Below are positions 5,393 through 6,776 of a stretch of DNA of 6,776 nucleotides, in pieces; the stretch's first letter is position 1; the number at the start of each line of letters is the position of its first letter. The translations under genes were made by a program, and so were the position numbers. Source of the stretch: B18-G2 sp964432835 (GTDB taxonomy: Archaea > Thermoplasmatota > E2 > DHVEG-1 > B18-G2); assembly GCA_964432835.1 (NCBI GenBank), contig CAYSPA010000064.1:1-6776 (forward strand), written 5' to 3'. Below the pieces are notes generated by a model. It was given only the letters and a program-made list of their open reading frames with translations, was not told the origin of the DNA and searched no databases.

Positions 5393-6722
5393 GCTCCTCC
5401 CAGCTCGATAGAGATTCTTCTATGATTTCCTCGCTCTCTTTCAGTACATCTGTATCAACATCCTTAAAAGAGGCTCTGGCTATTGATAGGGGTATTCTGC
5501 GAATGTAATCACCCATCCGAAGGTCTCTTCTGAGTTTTGTTGACTGATATATCTCAACAATTCTGGAAGCTTTATCTATGTATCTGTCAACATCTCTCTC
5601 TGATGCCTTGATTTCCGGTATAAAATCTCTCGCGACCTTCAGCCACTGGTCATAGTAGGATGATTTTATTCTCACCTCTGATCTTCCATAGAATTTTTCC
5701 TTGAACAGGGCTTTTCTATCTTCCTCGCTGATTTCCTCTGTCTTCACTATAAGGGCAAATCTGCTGATCAGAATTGGAGGGAGCGGTATCTCCTCGATGG
5801 GTTTTCTCCTGAAAACTCCTTCTCTTGGATTTGCAAAGGCTATCATGATGAAGTGACTCTCTATTTCGGTATGAATCTTTGAGGAGTGAACGCTACATCT
5901 ACCGTTTGAGAGAAGTTCATAACAGTACTCGATGTCGCTCTCCGGTATTTTATCGAATTCATCGATGAGAACAATTCTGTTATTTGAATATGCCAGTGCC
6001 CCCAAGTCTCCGGTTCCAAGATTGCAAACCAGACCCGCTCTTGTTGTGTTCGCACCTATTACAGAAATATCCTTGAAGGTGGTTTCTATGAGTTCCTTGG
6101 CCAGCGTCTTGCTGCTGCCGGGTTCGCCTATGATTAGAGAATGGACCGGCTCTTCGAAAGTTGAAAACAAACTCACCGAGAGAGATTTTTTCATTATCTC
6201 GTTGCCTTTTATCTCGCTGAAGACATTTCTCCAGAATCCCTCAAAACCTCTGTTTATGGCGAATTCCTTTATCTCTTCCACATCCAGGGTTACGCCTTTT
6301 GATAGCATCTCCGTTCTCTTTCTTTCCTCGATAATCGATTTCTGTATCTCGGCGTTTTCGACAATTTTTGAAAAGGCGGGAGATTTTCTGAAGATGTGAA
6401 TGGTATCCCGGGTCTCTGAGACCGCTATACTGCCGGGATGAATATCATACACACCCAGAACCGACAGGACGGATTTTTTGACGGGTTTGGTCAGCGATTT
6501 GACCTTCACCCTTATTTCCTTCTCACCTATTTCTATGTCCTCGATGCTCTTGTTGGCTATGATGTTGTGTGCCCTTCTTATGATGCCTTCGCTTTTGCTT
6601 TTTCCCAGTCCGAGCTGTCTTGGACTGAGTACGGCTATCTGCTCTATCTTGGTTATGCCCATCGATTCCAGTTTTTTTCTGTCGGACGGGAGAACACCGA
6701 GAACATCGAGATCGTCGGTCAT
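5385..6722 (-). CDS. Helix-hairpin-helix plus MCM-like AAA+ ATPase
   Basis: A 445-residue protein. Residues about 5-58 resemble the helix-hairpin-helix domain at the N-terminus of archaeal RadA (LPSDRKKLESMGITKIEQIA, then SEGIIRRA), which binds DNA. A small region with beta strands (60-112) and a charged helical linker (115-155) follow. The AAA+ module (about 160-420) is MCM-like: Walker A GEPGSSKT (199-206), Walker B VLIDEFDK (251-258), sensor 1 FANP (296-299), arginine finger SRF (320-322), and a probable sensor 2 arginine in GDYIRRIPLSIARAS (404-418). The MCM zinc finger and OB domain are absent, so it is not the replicative helicase. A role in DNA repair, recombination or remodelling is inferred. 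It heads the four-gene operon. ATG 6722 lies about 28 bases after a TATA box. Confidence 0.88.
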   Translation of the reverse strand: MTDDLDVLGVLPSDRKKLESMGITKIEQIAVLSPRQLGLGKSKSEGIIRRAHNIIANKSIEDIEIGEKEIRVKVKSLTKPVKKSVLSVLGVYDIHPGSIAVSETRDTIHIFRKSPAFSKIVENAEIQKSIIEERKRTEMLSKGVTLDVEEIKEFAINRGFEGFWRNVFSEIKGNEIMKKSLSVSLFSTFEEPVHSLIIGEPGSSKTLAKELIETTFKDISVIGANTTRAGLVCNLGTGDLGALAYSNNRIVLIDEFDKIPESDIEYCYELLSNGRCSVHSSKIHTEIESHFIMIAFANPREGVFRRKPIEEIPLPPILISRFALIVKTEEISEEDRKALFKEKFYGRSEVRIKSSYYDQWLKVARDFIPEIKASERDVDRYIDKASRIVEIYQSTKLRRDLRMGDYIRRIPLSIARASFKDVDTDVLKESEEIIEESLSSWEEHG

Positions 6723-6746
6723 AATGTCCTATATCTGAAAATCTCC

Positions 6747-6754
6747 ATAATAAA
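6747..6754 (-). promoter_or_regulatory. TATA box of the four-gene operon
   Basis: On the minus strand TTTATTAT is centred about 28 bases before the ATG at 6722, which implies a leaderless or near-leaderless transcript. A weak AGGA lies 4 bases before the ATG. No other promoter is evident between the four overlapping genes, so this one probably drives them all. Confidence 0.55.
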
Positions 6755-6776
6755 TCTTTTCTTAAGCAGGTTTAGC

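Noticed and set aside
5932..6399. 155-codon plus-strand ORF antisense to the AAA+ gene
   Set aside because: Ser- and Leu-rich composition typical of an antisense frame, and the opposite strand has intact Walker motifs.
5385..6722. Archaeal Lon protease or replicative MCM
   Set aside because: There is no Ser-Lys protease domain or membrane segments as in archaeal Lon, and no MCM zinc/OB N-terminal region.
1..6776. CRISPR array, insertion sequence or prophage
   Set aside because: I see no regularly spaced repeats, intact transposase or integrase, or terminal inverted repeats in the window.

Overview
The window looks archaeal and chromosomal. The evidence is a tRNA-Leu(CAA) gene with no encoded CCA, AT-rich TATA (box A) elements about 25-30 bases upstream of start codons, an archaemetzincin, an archaeal-type NPPF rRNA methylase, an MCM-like AAA+ ATPase and a surface protein with a PGF-CTERM sorting tail. 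Coding density is high and GC content moderate. A thermophilic euryarchaeon of Thermoplasmatota/Aciduliprofundum type would fit, but the lineage is an inference and not something the sequence proves.

Layout. Bases 1-364 hold no convincing intact gene. They lie directly behind the 3' end of a minus-strand tRNA-Leu (365-449) and may contain a decayed reading frame. A plus-strand block follows: an alpha/beta hydrolase (546-1418), a secreted PGF-CTERM surface protein (1449-2144) and a protein of the cyclic 2,3-diphosphoglycerate synthetase/COG2403 family (2183-3511). A short convergent gap (3512-3565) separates it from a minus-strand block that reads leftwards from 6722: a helix-hairpin-helix plus MCM-like AAA+ ATPase, an archaemetzincin protease, a METTL5-like methyltransferase and a COG5014-type radical SAM enzyme.

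The minus-strand block is a compact four-gene operon. Each stop codon overlaps the next start, by 8, 4 and 8 bases, and the only visible promoter lies upstream of the AAA+ gene. It joins a DNA- or RNA-directed ATPase, a small zinc protease, a probable rRNA m6A methylase and an uncharacterised radical SAM enzyme. No described pathway that I know of unites these four, so this is the part of the window most worth following up.

Translation signals appear to follow gene position. The hydrolase, PGF-CTERM and AAA+ genes have a TATA box 25-30 bases before the ATG and little or no Shine-Dalgarno sequence, as expected for leaderless mRNAs. The internal genes have Shine-Dalgarno-like sequences or overlapping starts. 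This pattern helped choose the starts of the COG2403 gene (ATG 2183, not TTG 2165) and the radical SAM gene (ATG at 4285, not TTG at 4321).
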